Shown one piece after another: positions 25,201 through 33,273 of a stretch of 64,000 nucleotides of DNA; positions within the stretch are counted from its first letter, which is position 1; the number at the start of each line of letters is the position of its first letter. The stretch lies in NCBI GenBank assembly GCA_001298545.1, contig LJCX01000034.1, forward strand, positions 247,656 through 311,655. Direction: 5' to 3'. A model generated the notes under the pieces. The model worked only from the letters and a program-made list of their open reading frames with translations, was not told the DNA's origin and made no database searches. Both the position numbers and the translations under genes were made by a program. Source of the DNA: Actinobacteria bacterium OV320. GTDB taxonomy: Bacteria; Actinomycetota; Actinomycetes; Streptomycetales; Streptomycetaceae.

Positions 25201-26392
25201 GACGACGGCGACGACGCGACCCGGTCGGCTCCTCCGGAGCCTCCTGGGCGACCTCGGCCTCTTCGAGCTCCTCGGCCTCCGGCACCTCGGTCCCGGCGGC
25301 GGCGGCCTCGGCCGCGGCCCGCTGCGGTGTCTGGAACTGCGGCTCGGCGAAAACGGGCGCCTGGAACACGGCGACCGCGGGCCGCGCCGGACGACGCGGC
25401 GCGTCGGCCTCCGCGCTCTCCTGCGAGGGCGCGGAGAAGCCTCCGGCGGCCCGGCGGACGACACGACGGCGCCCACGACGCGAACCGGCGCCCTCGTCGG
25501 CCTGAGCGGACTGGGCGGCCTGAGCGGTCTCGGCGGCGGGCGTGGCCTCGGCCGGGGCGGCAGGCGCCTCGGGAGCCTTCGCCTCTTCGACGGGGGCGAC
25601 GACCGGCTCGGCGACCTCGGGCTCGGCGGGCGCGGTCACCCGACGGGTGGCGCGACGGCGGGTCCGGGGAGCGGGCTCGGCGGGCGCCTCGTCGGTCACG
25701 GCAGGCGCCTCGGGCTCGGCGGCGACGGCCGGAGCCTCTGCCTCGGCGGCGACGGCGGGCGTCTCGGCCTCCGGCGCACCGGCGGGCGCGGTCGCCCGGC
25801 GGGTGGCACGGCGCCGCGTACGGGGCGCGGCCTCGGCGGGCGCCTCGTCCGCCACCTGCGCGACAGGCTCGGGCTCGACGACGGGCTCGACGACCTCGGC
25901 CGCGGCTTCGGTGGGCGTCGCGACGCGACGCGTGGCCCGGCGACGGCTACGGCGGGGAGCGGCGTCCTCGGCGGCGGCCCCCTCTGCGGGGGCTTCCTCC
26001 ACGGCGGGCGCGCTCACCTCGGCGGCCACCGGCAGAACGGTCTCGGCGGCCTCGGCGGCGGCCGGAGCCCCGGCGGGCGCGGAGGCACGGCGGGTGGCCC
26101 GGCGCCGGGTACGCGGCGCGGCCTCGGCGGCTTCCGCGGCCTTGGTGTCGGCGGTGCCGTCGGCCTCAGTGGCCTCGGTGACCTCGTCTTCGAGGTCCTC
26201 CTCCGCCAACTGCTCGGCGGACTCCACGGCCGGTATGGCCGGCGTGGTGATCTCGGCCGAGGTGTCGGCGGCGGCGACCGGCGGACCCGCCGGCCGGGAA
26301 GCGGCACGGCGCCGACGACGCGGCGGCAGGGTGTCGCTGGGGGTGTTGTCGGAGTCCGTGGCGGACTCTGCGGATTCGGTTGGCTCGAGCAT
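22292..26392 (-). CDS. rne: Ribonuclease E/G family endoribonuclease with arginine-rich arms on both sides
   Basis: 1366 residues. The catalytic core is in the middle: an S1 RNA-binding domain from about residue 605 (TQIGVLEDNVLVEHYV), the Mg-binding VVDVNTGKFTG near 898 and IVIDFIDMVLE near 943, and a Zn-link CVHC near 1001. About 590 residues precede the core and 355 follow it, the arrangement of Streptomyces RNase ES. Both arms consist of alternating acidic Ala/Glu/Pro stretches and basic blocks such as RTRRRATRR and GSRRRRRR. The extreme C-terminus is a histone-H1-like run of KKTAAKK units. The arms probably bind RNA and partners such as PNPase. Cleavage substrates are mRNA and rRNA precursors. 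Confidence 0.95.
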   Translation of the reverse strand: MLEPTESAESATDSDNTPSDTLPPRRRRRAASRPAGPPVAAADTSAEITTPAIPAVESAEQLAEEDLEDEVTEATEADGTADTKAAEAAEAAPRTRRRATRRASAPAGAPAAAEAAETVLPVAAEVSAPAVEEAPAEGAAAEDAAPRRSRRRATRRVATPTEAAAEVVEPVVEPEPVAQVADEAPAEAAPRTRRRATRRATAPAGAPEAETPAVAAEAEAPAVAAEPEAPAVTDEAPAEPAPRTRRRATRRVTAPAEPEVAEPVVAPVEEAKAPEAPAAPAEATPAAETAQAAQSAQADEGAGSRRGRRRVVRRAAGGFSAPSQESAEADAPRRPARPAVAVFQAPVFAEPQFQTPQRAAAEAAAAGTEVPEAEELEEAEVAQEAPEEPTGSRRRRRRRAAGFGDEAETAAAAAPVAAPAAAEEPETEPEEADEAEDVVDSDDDTEETGSRRRRRRGGRRRRRGDAADGEGDSGEAESDDFAAEQAAQDAEDTAEQEDEDAEDAEEDAGGSTAGSRRRRRRRRRAGDSSSEAEQSDGDPERTVVKVREPRKPSEPSDEVQSIKGSTRLEAKKQRRREGREQGRRRVPIITEAEFLARREAVERVMVVRQSGERTQIGVLEDNVLVEHYVNKEQATSYVGNVYLGKVQNVLPSMEAAFIDIGKGRNAVLYAGEVNFEALGMANGPRRIEAALKSGQSVLVQVTKDPIGHKGARLTSQVSLPGRYLVYVPEGSMTGISRKLPDTERARLKTILKKIVPEDAGVIVRTAAEGASEDELRRDVERLQGQWEDIQKKAKNGGNAPTLLYGEPDMTVRVVRDIFNEDFSKVIVSGDEAWSTIHGYVSHVAPDLTDRLNRWTSEVDVFATYRIDEQLAKALDRKVWLPSGGSLVIDRTEAMVVVDVNTGKFTGQGGNLEETVTRNNLEAAEEIVRQLRLRDLGGIIVIDFIDMVLESNRDLVLRRLLECLGRDRTKHQVAEVTSLGLVQMTRKRVGQGLLESFSETCVHCNGRGVIVHMEQPTAVGGGGKRKKRGRGGDGQGHDHEHDTVTVDVVESLAGADQETESEAEVAAEVAEPVALAAPEFAPDEELYSSIAEAEASATRGRGRRRASRRASAPAGAPRGGASRRAGGFEESATEEPVEAPTAQEVTAEAEAERPVQPAEAVTAQAEPVAVEDPVVEAAAAEAPVDEAAPKGRTRRRATRKVSAPAGSPAGAEAAVLTVAEPAVAPVPAAEAAPVEQAEVEQAAEPVVESAAPARPRRRAVRKATAPTASEETAVVVVPSVAETPVAETEVPAEEAEAAPAKKAAARKTAKKATAKKAATKKTAAVKKTAAKKTVAKKTTAKKAAKAVSKTTAAAQQGQPTVSASTEE

Positions 26393-26669
26393 GCGGGCGT
26401 TTCTCCCGTCAGGCTCCCGGGCGCCGCGCCTGGTCCGGCGTCGATCACGAGGGATCGATCACCGTTGACGTCCGCGGCTCGCGCGATGCGCGGTGCCGCC
26501 GTCCGGGGCGCGGGCGCCGCACGGGAGCTCTCTGTGTCCTGTCTCGCCGGTTCCGTACGCCGAATGCGTACGGCCTGGCGAAAGTCTTCTGGTCGGTTCG
26601 CCGCCCGACCCAGGTGGCTCCCGAGTACGAGGGCGGCGCTACGACGTACGTTCCTTCGCGGAACCTTCC

Positions 26670-27434
26670 CTACGCGGGCGCCTCCGCGGCGGCAGCGGGT
26701 TCGGCCGTTGTGGGGGCCTGAGCTGCCTCGCGGTCGGGCGCGAGCGGGTCGGTCACCGTGCCGGTCTCTTCATCGAGCAGCCCCTGCGCCAGCCTGGTCA
26801 CCGCAGCGGGGACCGGCGGCGCCAGGTCGGCCACGGCGCGAAGACCGGACAGGACGTCGTCGGGTCGTACGGCAGGCGTCACGTGCCGAACAACCAGCCG
26901 CAGTATCGCACAGGGCTGGTCCGTCGGCCTATCAGCAGGTTCACTGTGCGTCTCAAGTTGTACGACGGCGGCGCGGGCGTCGAAGGTTCGGACGCCGTTC
27001 TTGGCCATCCGCTGGACCTCGACGGCGTCGGCCTGGTTGAAGGCCTCCACCGCGCGACCGGCGTCGGCCGGGTCCACTCCGTCCAGCCGCAGCTCCCATA
27101 CGGAGGCCGTCAGCCGGTCGGCGAGGCCCGAGGTCCGGGCCTCGACCGCGTCGACGACGTCGAGCCCGGTGGGCAGCGACTCGTCGAGGAGGATTCTCAG
27201 CTTCTCCGGATCACGCGCCGCGGTGAGCGCGATCTCCAGATACTCCGCCTCACTGCCCGTGCCGGTGGGTGCGGCATTGGCGTACGACACCTTCGGATGC
27301 GGCGTGAACCCCGCCGAGTACGCCATCGGCACCTCGGCACGGCGCAACGCACGCTCGAAGGCGCGCTGGAAGTCACGGTGGCTGGTGAACCGGAGGCGGC
27401 CGCGCTTGGTGTAGCGCAGTCGGATGCGCTGCAC
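26670..27434 (-). CDS. TIGR03936/DUF2344-family radical-SAM-associated protein
   Basis: 254 residues from GTG 27434 (VQRIRLRYTKRGRLRFTSHRDF). The core VPMAYSAGFTPHPKVSYANAAPTG and EAEYLEIALT are typical of the small protein that accompanies, or is fused to, the TIGR03960 B12-binding radical SAM enzyme. The molecular function is not established. The radical SAM partner is present at 31230-33182, but here the two are 3.8 kb apart. rne lies just downstream, as is usual in actinobacteria. The last 25 residues are an Ala/Glu/Pro linker. Confidence 0.85.
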   Translation of the reverse strand: MQRIRLRYTKRGRLRFTSHRDFQRAFERALRRAEVPMAYSAGFTPHPKVSYANAAPTGTGSEAEYLEIALTAARDPEKLRILLDESLPTGLDVVDAVEARTSGLADRLTASVWELRLDGVDPADAGRAVEAFNQADAVEVQRMAKNGVRTFDARAAVVQLETHSEPADRPTDQPCAILRLVVRHVTPAVRPDDVLSGLRAVADLAPPVPAAVTRLAQGLLDEETGTVTDPLAPDREAAQAPTTAEPAAAAEAPA

Positions 27435-27482
27435 CGCGGGTGCGGGCGGCGGGCCTTCGGGCTGTCGCTTGCCCAGTGTCGT

Positions 27483-28637
27483 TCAGTCCTTCGTGAGAGC
27501 GGTCGTACTCCTACCAAGAGTACGTGCCTCGGCCCCCGATGGTTCCCGCCGGCCGACCGCCTCCCGCTCCCGCGACTCCCCGAAGAGCATCCGGCGCACG
27601 TCCGCGCGGGCCTGCCGGGCGGTCTCCCGGGCGGCGGCCAGGGTCTGCCGGGTGGCCCGGCCCACGCTGCGCGCGGCGCGGGCGGCGGGACGCAGCACGG
27701 CGTCCCGGACGACATGCCCGACCGGCGTGAGGACGGTCCGGTACGCCCAGCGCACGGGCTCCACGAAGATCCACCGGAAGAGGGTCCCGAGGAACCTTCC
27801 GACGGCCCGCGAGATCCGTCCGGCGATCCGCCAGGCGTGCCCGAGGGCCTCCCCCACCTCCCGCGCGACGACCGCCAGGAAGCGGCCGACGGGGGCGAGC
27901 ACCCAGCGCCACAGGGCGAGGACCGGCAGCACGACCAGGATCCGGGCGGTCCAGTACAGGACCAGGCCGATCCCGGTGACGAGCAGCGCCGCGAGCCGCC
28001 ACACCCCTCGTGCGCACCAGGCGATCGCCCGCCCGACCGGCGCGAGGATCCACCGGTGGACCCAGCCGGCCGGCACGACCACGAGGTGGCGCACCAGCCA
28101 CGCCACGACGGTGTACGCGCCGACGCCGACGGCCGCCAGAACGGCCCCGATCCCCCGCAGCAGCCACCGGCCCGCGTGCCCGAGCGGCGTCAGCACGCGC
28201 GCGTACACCCACGCCAGCCCGGCCCCGATCCCGCGCGCCAGCCACGCGATGCCGTGCCCGACCGGAGTCAGGAGGTACCGGTAGGACCACACCACCGGCA
28301 CCACAACCAGCACCTTGACTAGCCATCCGAGCGCCCTGCCCACCGGGACGACGGCATAGCGCCACAGCCCGATCAACGGCCAGACGAACAGCGCCTTCCC
28401 GAGCCACAGCAGGGCCCGTCCGAGCGGCCGCAGGACCGCGTCCCGCAGGAGCCGCCCCACCACGACGAGCGCGTCCCACACCATGCGCACCGGCACGACG
28501 AGCACGAGCACGACGATCCGCACGGGCAGCCGGATCGCCACCACGAGGCACCCCTCGGGCGCCCGCGCGGGCGGCTGCGCGGGCGGCTGCGCGGGCTGTC
28601 CGGCGGGCTGTCCGGCGCGCGGTTTCTCCAGGTCCAT
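27483..28637 (-). CDS. Repeat-built hydrophobic/amphipathic protein of unknown function
   Basis: 384 residues with no family I recognise. After a Pro/Gln/Ala-rich N-terminus (residues 1-28), the protein is built from about six copies of a roughly 35-60 residue unit. The units are aligned on a P-V/L-G-R/H turn followed by a Trp-containing helix and a Val/Leu-rich segment: PLGRALLWLG, PVGRALGWLV, PVGHGIAWLA, PLGHAGRWLL, PVGRAIAWCA, PVGRFLAVVA and PVGHVVRDAV. Conserved arginines inside hydrophobic helices suggest amphipathic, membrane-lying helices rather than simple transmembrane segments. The last ~80 residues are Arg-rich and polar. It lies between the GT2 gene (28698) and the TIGR03936 gene. 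Confidence 0.7.
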   Translation of the reverse strand: MDLEKPRAGQPAGQPAQPPAQPPARAPEGCLVVAIRLPVRIVVLVLVVPVRMVWDALVVVGRLLRDAVLRPLGRALLWLGKALFVWPLIGLWRYAVVPVGRALGWLVKVLVVVPVVWSYRYLLTPVGHGIAWLARGIGAGLAWVYARVLTPLGHAGRWLLRGIGAVLAAVGVGAYTVVAWLVRHLVVVPAGWVHRWILAPVGRAIAWCARGVWRLAALLVTGIGLVLYWTARILVVLPVLALWRWVLAPVGRFLAVVAREVGEALGHAWRIAGRISRAVGRFLGTLFRWIFVEPVRWAYRTVLTPVGHVVRDAVLRPAARAARSVGRATRQTLAAARETARQARADVRRMLFGESREREAVGRREPSGAEARTLGRSTTALTKD

Positions 28638-28697
28638 AACGACGTAGACGCTACAACCACCTCGGTGGATGCGCTGTTGAGGGTGCGTCAGGAGGGG

Positions 28698-29849
28698 TCA
28701 TTTCTTCCGGGGCCGCGCCGCCTTCCCCGCCCGGGACGCCTTCGGACGGCGTTCCGGGCCGGCCGGCCGGGGGACGGCCTGGACGTGGGGCGCGGAGAAC
28801 TCGCGGTTGGTCCGCGTCTGGTGGCGGACGGCATCGGGCAGGTCCGGCATCGCCAGCAGGGTGTCGCACGCCCGGACGGCGGTCTGGTGGTCGCCGACCC
28901 AGTAGGCGCAGATGGAGAACTCGAAGAGCAGACCCCACCGGTACACCCAGGACCTGGTGAACAGCAGGTCGTCGGGCTCACTCCGGCCGACGACCGCGCC
29001 GAGCAGGGCGTACGCGGTGTGATAGCGGCTCTGGAGCCGCAGCCGTGAGGCCAGTTCGTAGACGGCCTCGAGGCGGGCCGGGCGGGACTCCCAGGCGCGG
29101 GAGAACGCGTTCATGGCCCCGGGCCAGTCGTCGGCCTTGTCCGCCCGCAGGACGCCGGCCTCCAGCAGCGAGCAGTAGACCTCCTCGCCCCAGCCGCCGA
29201 GCTCGGCACGCCGCTCGTAGAGGGCGATCGCCTCGTCCACATGGCCCAGGTCGCGTTCGGTGTTGGCGAGGTAGAAGACCGTGCGCGCGTTGGTGGGGTC
29301 GCGCTCCAACTCGCCCCGCAGCAGGCGCGCGTCGCGCTCGAACTTGTCGCTGCGGCAGCCGCCGTCCGCGTGGTCCTCGATGACGAGCGCCTGAAGGTTC
29401 TCCTGGCGGTCGGGGCCGTCGGTGCACGGGTACTCGTGGGTGACGCCCTCGTAGCGCCAGGCCAGGTCGCCCCGCATGAGGTGCTTGAAGCGGTGCTGGG
29501 TGCCCGGGGTGTCGTACCGCAGCATGTACGAGCCCGCCGTGAGCCGGGGCAGCGGGGCGTCCTGGCGCATGACGTGGTCGGCGTCGAGCGTGAGCAGGTA
29601 GTCGGCCTTGCCGCGGGCGTGCTGGATGTTCAGCGTCCGGTTGTGCCCGAAGTCGACCCAGGGCTCCTCGTGGAGCTCACCCGGAACGCCGTCGAGCACC
29701 TTGCGGATCAGGTCCTGAGTGCCGTCGGTCGAACCGGTGTCGGAGATCACCCAGTAGTCGATGAGGGGCCGTACGGACTCCAGGCAGCGTTCGATCACGC
29801 GCGACTCGTCCTTGACGATCATGCACAAGCACAGGGTCTGGTTCGTCAC
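28698..29849 (-). CDS. GT2 family glycosyltransferase with TPR-like C-terminal region
   Basis: About 383 residues from GTG 29849; a TTG three codons earlier is also possible. GGGAGG lies upstream. The N-terminus TLCLCMIVKDESRVIERCLESV, then VISDTGSTDGTQD and TLDADHVM (DxD-like DADH), mark a family 2 glycosyltransferase of the type often called SunS-like or tetratricopeptide-containing. From residue ~190 the sequence has TPR-like helices (NARTVFYLANTERDLGHVDEAIALYERR). The C-terminal 35 residues are basic. The substrate is unknown. It is transcribed away from the collagen-like gene, with which it shares an upstream region, so glycosylation of that secreted protein is a testable idea. Confidence 0.8.
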   Translation of the reverse strand: MTNQTLCLCMIVKDESRVIERCLESVRPLIDYWVISDTGSTDGTQDLIRKVLDGVPGELHEEPWVDFGHNRTLNIQHARGKADYLLTLDADHVMRQDAPLPRLTAGSYMLRYDTPGTQHRFKHLMRGDLAWRYEGVTHEYPCTDGPDRQENLQALVIEDHADGGCRSDKFERDARLLRGELERDPTNARTVFYLANTERDLGHVDEAIALYERRAELGGWGEEVYCSLLEAGVLRADKADDWPGAMNAFSRAWESRPARLEAVYELASRLRLQSRYHTAYALLGAVVGRSEPDDLLFTRSWVYRWGLLFEFSICAYWVGDHQTAVRACDTLLAMPDLPDAVRHQTRTNREFSAPHVQAVPRPAGPERRPKASRAGKAARPRKK

Positions 29850-30048
29850 GGGCGTCAAGGTGACACAGGCCCGCCTCCCGGCCGCCCGCTCCACGCGGGG
29901 AGTACCCCATCAGCACGCACCTATTAGTCCGATACGTCGATAAAAAATATCTTTTGGACCTTGTGCGTCGCGGGAACCGGTTCGCTCAGGTCAAGCTCAC
30001 CCTCAGGTTCGGGAAGCGCCCCGGCCGCTCAACGCAAGGAGCACTTGA
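29850..30048. promoter_or_regulatory. Divergent promoter region with an AT-rich patch
   Basis: Upstream regions of the GT2 (-) and collagen-like (+) genes. At 29938-29957 there is a run gataaaaaatatcttttgg, strikingly AT-rich for this genome and suitable for promoter melting in either direction. No exact -35/-10 pair can be assigned. Ribosome site caaggagcac precedes ATG 30049. Confidence 0.4.
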
Positions 30049-31137
30049 ATGCGCCCAGAGTTCGGACCGTACTCACTCCTCGGGCCGGTGGCCCGACACC
30101 GATGCAAGCGGGCCGGCATGGTGGCCTCGCTCGCCGTGATCGTGGCGGCCGGCGTGATCAGCCCGGCCGCGGCGGCGGCCCGCAGCGTCACCGACCGCGT
30201 ACAGGCGGAGCTCCCCTCGCCCGGTGGCAAGTGCAAGCCGGGGCACCACAAGCCGGATCACCACGCGCCGCGGGCGATCGAGGCCGGCGGCAAGGACAAG
30301 TGCAAGGGCCCGACGGGTCCCACCGGCCCCAAGGGTCCGAAGGGCCCCAAGGGTCCCAAGGGCGACCACGGAGTCACCGGCGCGACCGGCCCCACCGGCC
30401 CGACGGGCGCCACGGGCGCCACCGGCGCGGACGGTGCGGACGGGATCGACGGGATCGACGGCGCGACCGGAGCCACGGGCGCTGACGGAGTCGACGGCGT
30501 CGACGGCGCCACCGGAGCGACCGGAGCCACCGGAGCCACCGGCGCGACCGGAGCCACCGGCGCGACCGGCGCGGACGGCATCGACGGCGCGACGGGAGCC
30601 ACCGGCGCCACGGGTACGAACGGTGTCGACGGCGCGACGGGAGCCACCGGTGCCACGGGTACGAACGGCGTCGACGGCGCCACCGGTCCGACAGGTGCGA
30701 CCGGAGCCACCGGAGCGACCGGCCCCTGTTCCGACATCGACGCCTCGCAGGACTCCAACGCCTTCGAGCTGAGGGTCGCGCTGACCGGCGGAGTGACCTA
30801 CGCGGGCATCCACGACCTCCGCGGCGTCACGCCCCGCCCGTTCCTGTGGACGGACCTCAGCACCCATCCCAACTACCCCGCGGGCGGCCTGGACCCCGAC
30901 GGACGTGACGTGGGCTTCGTCTGCGGAGCCGCCGTCAACGGACACAACGCCAACGCCGGGAACCCCGTCAAGTTCGACGTCATGACCACGACCGGCCAGG
31001 TCTGGGAGACCACCTGCGTCGCGGTCGGCGTCACCAACCCGGCCACTCTGAACTGCAACGACACCAACGGTCTGCCCAACCCCTGGACCAAGGTGACCCT
31101 CCAGCCGCTCGTCGGCGCCATCAACGGCGGCTCGTGA
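30049..31137 (+). CDS. Secreted collagen-like (Gly-X-Y) repeat protein
   Basis: 362 residues with a good AGGAG site before ATG 30049. A signal-peptide-like segment (residues ~20-44: basic KRAG, then hydrophobic MVASLAVIVAAGVI, then AAAA) suggests export. A short His/Lys/Pro-rich linker leads to about 46 uninterrupted Gly-X-Y triplets, residues 87 to ~225. These are mostly GAT, GPK, GAD, GID, GVD, GPT and GTN. A ~135-residue C-terminal domain with several Cys (PCSDIDASQDSNAFELRV, VCGAAVNGHN, TTCVAV) may act as trimerising head. No LPXTG anchor or transmembrane tail is visible, so the protein is probably released or loosely bound. Similar DNA repeats make copy number prone to change. Confidence 0.88.
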   Translation: MRPEFGPYSLLGPVARHRCKRAGMVASLAVIVAAGVISPAAAAARSVTDRVQAELPSPGGKCKPGHHKPDHHAPRAIEAGGKDKCKGPTGPTGPKGPKGPKGPKGDHGVTGATGPTGPTGATGATGADGADGIDGIDGATGATGADGVDGVDGATGATGATGATGATGATGATGADGIDGATGATGATGTNGVDGATGATGATGTNGVDGATGPTGATGATGATGPCSDIDASQDSNAFELRVALTGGVTYAGIHDLRGVTPRPFLWTDLSTHPNYPAGGLDPDGRDVGFVCGAAVNGHNANAGNPVKFDVMTTTGQVWETTCVAVGVTNPATLNCNDTNGLPNPWTKVTLQPLVGAINGGS

Positions 31138-31162
31138 CGGATCCGGCACCACGCTGACAGCA

Positions 31163-31196
31163 ATGCCCGGAGGTCCGCCGACCGACCTCCGGGCAT
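31163..31196. terminator. Bidirectional terminator between the collagen-like and radical SAM genes
   Basis: Perfect 13-bp stem atgcccggaggtc / gacctccgggcat with an 8-nt loop, between convergent genes ending at 31137 and 31230. Confidence 0.85.
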
Positions 31197-31229
31197 GGTC
31201 GCGACACCCCGCAGGGCCGCCGCGCATCC

Positions 31230-33182
31230 TCAGTGGCTGTGCGCCGCGCTCCCCGCCGGCTGCTTCACGGTCAACGGCAGCAGCTTCTTGCCGGTCGGGC
31301 CGATCTGGATGTGCGTGTCCATCGCCGGGCACACCCCGCAGTCGAAGCAGGGCGTCCAGCGGCAGTCCTCGACCTCCGTCTCGTCGAGGGCGTCCTGCCA
31401 GTCCTCCCAGAGCCAGTCCTTGTCGAGACCCGAGTCCAGGTGGTCCCAGGGCAGGACCTCCTCGTAGGACTTCTCCCGCGTCGTGTACCAGTCGACGTCC
31501 ACGCCGAAAGCGGGCAGCGTCTTGTCCGCGCACGCCATCCAGCGGTCGTAGGAGAAGTGCTCGCGCCAGCCGTCGAAGCGGCCGCCGTCCTCGTAGACGG
31601 CGCGGATGACGGCGCCGATACGGCGGTCGCCGCGCGAGAGGAGACCCTCGACGATGCCCGGCTTGCCGTCGTGGTAGCGGAAGCCGATCGAGCGGCCGTA
31701 CTTCTTGTCGCCCCGGATCTTGTCCCGCAGCTTCGTGAGACGCGCGTCGGTCTCCTCGGCGGAGAGCTGCGGCGCCCACTGGAACGGGGTGTGCGGCTTC
31801 GGCACGAACCCGCCGATGGAGACCGTGCAGCGGATGTCGTTCTGGCCGGAGACCTTGCGGCCCTCGGCGATCACCTTCATCGCCATGTCGGCGATCTGGA
31901 GGACGTCCTCGTCCGTCTCCGTCGGCAGACCGCACATGAAGTAGAGCTTCACCTGACGCCAGCCGTTGCCGTACGCGGTGGAGACCGTCCGGATCAGGTC
32001 CTCTTCGGAGACCATCTTGTTGATGACCTTGCGCATGCGCTCCGAGCCGCCCTCGGGGGCGAAGGTCAGACCGGACCGGCGGCCGTTGCGGGTCAGCTCG
32101 TTCGCCAGGTCGACGTTGAAGGCGTCCACGCGGGTGGAGGGGAGGGACAGGCCGATCTTGTCCTCCTCGTAGCGGTCCGCGAGGCCCTTCGCGACCTCGC
32201 CGATCTCGCTGTGATCGGCGCTCGACAGCGAGAGCAGGCCGACCTCCTCGAAGCCGGTCGCCTTCAGGCCCTTCTCGACCATGTCGCCGATACCGGTGAT
32301 CGACCGCTCGCGCACCGGGCGCGTGATCATGCCGGCCTGGCAGAAACGGCAGCCGCGGGTGCAGCCGCGGAAGATCTCCACCGACATGCGCTCGTGCACC
32401 GTCTCGGCGAGCGGGACCAGCGGCTGCTTGGGGTAGGGCCACTCGTCCAGGTCCATGACCGTGTGCTTCGACACGCGCCACGGAACGCCCGACTTGTTCG
32501 GCACCACACGGGCGATCCGGCCGTCGGGGAGGTACTCCACGTCGTAGAACCGCGGGATGTACACCGCGCCCGTCTTCGCGAGACGGAAGAGGACCTCCTC
32601 GCGGCCGCCCGGCCGGCCCTCCGCCTTCCACTCGCGGATGATCTTCGTCATGTCCAGCACGGCCTGCTCGCCGTCGCCGATGACCGCCGCGTCGATGAAG
32701 TCGGCGATCGGCTCGGGGTTGAAGGCCGCATGGCCGCCCGCCAGCACGATCGGGTCGTCGAGGCCGCGGTCCTTGGACTCCAGCGGGATACCCGCGAGGT
32801 CCAGCGCCGTGAGCATGTTCGTGTAGCCCAGCTCCGTGGAGAAGGACAGTCCGAACACGTCGAAGGCCTTCACCGGACGGTGGCCGTCCACGGTGAACTG
32901 CGGCACCGCGTGCTCCCGCATCAGCGCCTCCAGGTCCGGCCACACGCTGTACGTGCGCTCGGCCAGGACCCCCTCCTGCTCGTTCAGCACCTCGTAGAGG
33001 ATCATGACGCCCTGGTTGGGCAGCCCGACCTCGTAGGCGTCCGGGTACATGAGCGCCCAGCGGACGTCGCAGGACTCCCAGGGCTTGACGGTGGAGTTGA
33101 GCTCGCCGCCCACGTACTGGATCGGCTTCTGCACATGCGGGAGCAAGGCTTCTAGCTGCGGGAAGACCGACTCGACAGACAT
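31230..33182 (-). CDS. TIGR03960-family B12-binding-domain radical SAM protein
   Basis: 650 residues. The N-terminal ~200 residues have the B12-binding-like fold marks (YPDAYEVGLPNQGVMILYEVLN, DPIVLAGGHAAFNPEP). The radical SAM core follows, with the iron-sulfur motif C-x3-C-x2-C in RGCTRGCRFCQAG (about residues 273-281), then SLPSTRVDAF and TFAPEGGSERMRKVINK. The C-terminal part has a further Cys cluster, CFDCGVCPAMD. The family is widespread and is coupled to the TIGR03936 protein, here at 26670-27434. The reaction is unknown; an rRNA or tRNA modification has been a common guess. Confidence 0.9.
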   Translation of the reverse strand: MSVESVFPQLEALLPHVQKPIQYVGGELNSTVKPWESCDVRWALMYPDAYEVGLPNQGVMILYEVLNEQEGVLAERTYSVWPDLEALMREHAVPQFTVDGHRPVKAFDVFGLSFSTELGYTNMLTALDLAGIPLESKDRGLDDPIVLAGGHAAFNPEPIADFIDAAVIGDGEQAVLDMTKIIREWKAEGRPGGREEVLFRLAKTGAVYIPRFYDVEYLPDGRIARVVPNKSGVPWRVSKHTVMDLDEWPYPKQPLVPLAETVHERMSVEIFRGCTRGCRFCQAGMITRPVRERSITGIGDMVEKGLKATGFEEVGLLSLSSADHSEIGEVAKGLADRYEEDKIGLSLPSTRVDAFNVDLANELTRNGRRSGLTFAPEGGSERMRKVINKMVSEEDLIRTVSTAYGNGWRQVKLYFMCGLPTETDEDVLQIADMAMKVIAEGRKVSGQNDIRCTVSIGGFVPKPHTPFQWAPQLSAEETDARLTKLRDKIRGDKKYGRSIGFRYHDGKPGIVEGLLSRGDRRIGAVIRAVYEDGGRFDGWREHFSYDRWMACADKTLPAFGVDVDWYTTREKSYEEVLPWDHLDSGLDKDWLWEDWQDALDETEVEDCRWTPCFDCGVCPAMDTHIQIGPTGKKLLPLTVKQPAGSAAHSH

Positions 33183-33273
33183 CGCGGCATTACCTTCGTG
33201 AGCTGGCGGGGACAGGGGTGACCATCAAGCGTAACCCGCTCGGCGGACTCCCCCGTCCGCGAAGCCCACGGCG

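Noticed and set aside
30300..30730. Dense DNA repeats that look like a minisatellite or CRISPR-like array
   Set aside because: They are in-frame Gly-X-Y codons of the collagen-like gene, with no constant repeat/spacer pattern.
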